NCBI GenBank assembly: GCA_002299135.1
Contig: DBNM01000168.1
Coordinates: 1 to 5,906, forward strand
Direction: 5' to 3'
From: Candidatus Neomicrothrix sp. UBA672
GTDB lineage: Bacteria > Actinomycetota > Acidimicrobiia > Acidimicrobiales > MedAcidi-G1
Length of the DNA: 5,906 nt
Shown: one piece after another, positions 4,087-5,906 of the stretch
Layout of the letters: every line of letters starts with the position of its first letter
How positions within the stretch are numbered: the stretch's first letter is position 1
Notes under the pieces: model-generated
The model's database searches: none
The model's input: only the letters and a program-made list of their open reading frames with translations
Told to the model about the DNA's origin: nothing
Translations under genes and position numbers: made by a program

Positions 4087-5906
4087 TGTGAAGCAGTTTC
4101 TAAAGATTTTGTTTGATCTTCTTTAGGTTGAAGAGCTTCTAAAAGGTGGATAGCTATATCTCCTACTTTCACCTCAGTTTCTTCTACTCCTTCTCCTTTA
4201 ACGCCATCGTCAATCATTACAAAACAGAAGGGGCATGCTGTAGCGATTCTGTCAGCTCCTGTTGCTAACAATTCTTGTGATCTTTCGACGTTTATGTTCT
4301 TACCTGTGTCTTCTTCCATCCACATTCTTCCACCACCCGCGCCACAGCACATTCCTTCTGTGCCATGTCTTTCCGCTTCGACAACTTCAAGACCTCCAAT
4401 GCTTGCCACAACTTTTCTTGGAGCCTGATACACGTCATTATGACGTCCCAAATAACACGAGTCATGATAAACGAGTCGTTCGTTCAATTCAGCATTCGTC
4501 ATGTCAAGCTTTCCTTGATCAATTAACCATTCAAGTAATTGAGAATGGTGTACGACTTCGTAATGACCTCCAAGTTCCGGGTATTCGTTTCCTAATGTAT
4601 TGAAGCAATGAGGGCACTGTGTGATGATTTTTTTAACCCCCATCGAATTAAGAGTTTCTATATTTTGAGCAGCAAGCATTTGAAAGATATATTCATTTCC
4701 GGATCTTCTTGCAGGATCACCAGTACACATTTCAGAAGGTCCAAGAATTGAGAAAGAAACTTTCGCCATAGTTAATAGTTGAGCCATAGCCCTGGAAACT
4801 TTTTTGTTTTTATCATCGAAAGAACCTGCACAACCGATCCAGTAGAGGAATTCGCTTTGCAGTGGTTCACCACCTTCAATTACTTCAACACCCTCTAAGT
4901 CATCAATCCACTCGGCTCTTGATCCTTGTGATAATCCCCATGGATTGCCTGAATTTTCCATTGATCTATATGCATTCCCCAATTCTGTTGGGAAATTCGA
5001 CTCCATCAGAGACAGATAACGTCGCATATCCAATATTTTGTCGAGAATTTCTATATTGACAGGACAGATTTCGTCACAAGCTTTACAAGATGTACAAGCC
5101 CAAAGTTCCTCTGGTGTAACTCTTTCAAACATTGAATTGGCTGAAATTGAAATTTCTGGGTCAACTCCAATGGGTGGTGATACAACTGGATCACCAGTTG
5201 CGGCCATTACTTCACCAGTTTTGAGAATTATCTCTCTTGGGTCCAGAGGTTTTCCTGTTGCATGAGCTGGACATACGCTTGTGCATCTCCCGCACATAGT
5301 GCAAGAATCAGTATCGAGTAATTGTTTCCACGTAAAGTCTTCGATTACTGAAGCACCGAAAGTCTCCAATTCGGTTTCCATGAGATTGGGTAATGGTTTC
5401 ATCGCGCCCTTAGGGCGTTCGCGATCCTTCAAATACATATTTAACGGAGAGGTAAACATGTGTCGGAGCATGGTAATTGGAAGAAGAGCCAAAAAGGCTA
5501 TGAATGAAATTACATGGGCAATCCACCAAAATTGATGCCAACCATGCACGTTATTTGTCAAAGAGTCTGAACTGTCAACAATTTTTGCTAATGGATATCC
5601 AATTATTGACCATGTTTCTGCGCTTCTAGCGCTTGATTCAACAAGAGCTATTCGAAAAGCTTCTGCACCAAAACCGGTTACACCTATAGATAAAAAGATC
5701 AGCAACACAACCGCATGTTCAGGTTTTGATTTGATTCTTATTCTGTATGGCCGAAATCGCTTTGGTCCGTATCGCCTTACTAGAGCCCACACAACACCAA
5801 TAAGGAAAAGCGCTCCTGCGATATCACCAACTGCTGTGTAAGCACGGTACACATCTCCGTGTAAAAATTTTATGCTTTCTGGAAGTTGATGGTTTATTTC
5901 AAGGGT
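4065..5906 (-). CDS. Membrane-anchored Fe-S oxidoreductase, HdrD/EtfD-like, C-terminal part (cut by the right window edge)
   Basis: 613 residues are visible and the frame is open through base 5906, so the start lies outside. The GTG at 5852 is an internal Val, because the conserved stretch FLHGDVYRAY runs straight through it. Counting from the first whole codon, membrane helices lie at about 27-45, 64-86 and 124-148, with His131 and His149 as possible heme b ligands (NarI-like). Two [4Fe-4S] ferredoxin motifs follow: Cys202, 205, 208, 212 and Cys271, 274, 277, 281. Two HdrB-type cysteine-rich domains come next: Cys359, MCTG at 393-396, Cys431/434; and Cys484, CCG at 520-522, Cys558/561. Only the second has a full CCG motif. 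Mycobacterial EtfD (Rv0338c) has this architecture and passes electrons from electron-transfer flavoprotein to the membrane during fatty-acid oxidation. The same role is likely but inferred, since no etfAB is in view. The tail after 590 is hydrophilic. Confidence 0.93.
   Translation of the reverse strand, partial: TLEINHQLPESIKFLHGDVYRAYTAVGDIAGALFLIGVVWALVRRYGPKRFRPYRIRIKSKPEHAVVLLIFLSIGVTGFGAEAFRIALVESSARSAETWSIIGYPLAKIVDSSDSLTNNVHGWHQFWWIAHVISFIAFLALLPITMLRHMFTSPLNMYLKDRERPKGAMKPLPNLMETELETFGASVIEDFTWKQLLDTDSCTMCGRCTSVCPAHATGKPLDPREIILKTGEVMAATGDPVVSPPIGVDPEISISANSMFERVTPEELWACTSCKACDEICPVNIEILDKILDMRRYLSLMESNFPTELGNAYRSMENSGNPWGLSQGSRAEWIDDLEGVEVIEGGEPLQSEFLYWIGCAGSFDDKNKKVSRAMAQLLTMAKVSFSILGPSEMCTGDPARRSGNEYIFQMLAAQNIETLNSMGVKKIITQCPHCFNTLGNEYPELGGHYEVVHHSQLLEWLIDQGKLDMTNAELNERLVYHDSCYLGRHNDVYQAPRKVVASIGGLEVVEAERHGTEGMCCGAGGGRMWMEEDTGKNINVERSQELLATGADRIATACPFCFVMIDDGVKGEGVEETEVKVGDIAIHLLEALQPKEDQTKSLETASQGKDEND

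Noticed and set aside
5183..5220. Inverted repeat CAACTGG/CCAGTTG and repeated CACCAGTT
   Set aside because: They fall in coding sequence where two Thr-Gly-acidic tripeptides use the same codons; there is no flanking regulatory context and coincidence explains them.
4262..5535. Several short plus-strand open frames opposite the Fe-S oxidoreductase gene
   Set aside because: They are shadows of a gene with conserved cysteine motifs across the whole region; none has a start signal or a recognisable product.
5852..5852. GTG at 5852 as the start of the Fe-S oxidoreductase
   Set aside because: The frame stays open to the window edge and conserved family sequence (FLHGDVYRAY) continues through this codon, so it is internal.

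Overview
The window suggests a bacterium with moderately low GC (about 40% by eye), and an actinobacterium fits best, perhaps a marine Acidimicrobiia-like lineage. The reasons come from protein resemblance recalled from memory, not from a search. The dCTP deaminase has the Gly-type active-site loop of the bifunctional mycobacterial enzyme. The large membrane Fe-S oxidoreductase resembles mycobacterial EtfD (Rv0338c). The MFS transporter has a long hydrophilic N-terminus with a PDDLLPG motif that I associate with actinobacterial members. The tRNA gene does not encode CCA, and Shine-Dalgarno sites are mostly weak or absent. A Chloroflexi-type origin is not excluded.

Layout. Positions 1-700 (minus) hold the N-terminal 233 residues of an MFS transporter that runs off the left edge. 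Positions 773-1696 (minus) encode an ornithine cyclodeaminase/mu-crystallin family protein, probably an imino-acid reductase. Positions 1693-2685 (minus) encode a proline racemase family enzyme whose stop overlaps the reductase start by 4 bases. Positions 2741-2811 (minus) are a tRNA-Gly with anticodon CCC. On the plus strand follow an HD-domain protein of PhnZ-like type (2899-3477) and dCTP deaminase (3508-4068). Positions 4065-5906 (minus) hold the C-terminal 613 residues of a membrane-anchored Fe-S oxidoreductase that runs off the right edge. It converges on dcd with a 4-base stop-to-stop overlap. No gene-free stretch exceeds about 90 bases.

How the genes may work together. Racemase, reductase and transporter look like a single transcription unit for uptake and catabolism of proline or hydroxyproline isomers. 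One plausible route is trans-3-hydroxy-L-proline to delta1-pyrroline-2-carboxylate to L-proline; another is epimerisation of 4-hydroxyproline. The HD protein and dcd are co-directional with a 30-base gap, but a functional link is unproven. The Fe-S protein probably passes electrons from a soluble carrier (electron-transfer flavoprotein in the mycobacterial case) to the membrane quinone pool.

I found no CRISPR array, insertion sequence, phage gene or defence system. The window looks like ordinary chromosomal metabolism. The HD protein of unknown substrate and the proline/hydroxyproline module are the parts most worth a second look.
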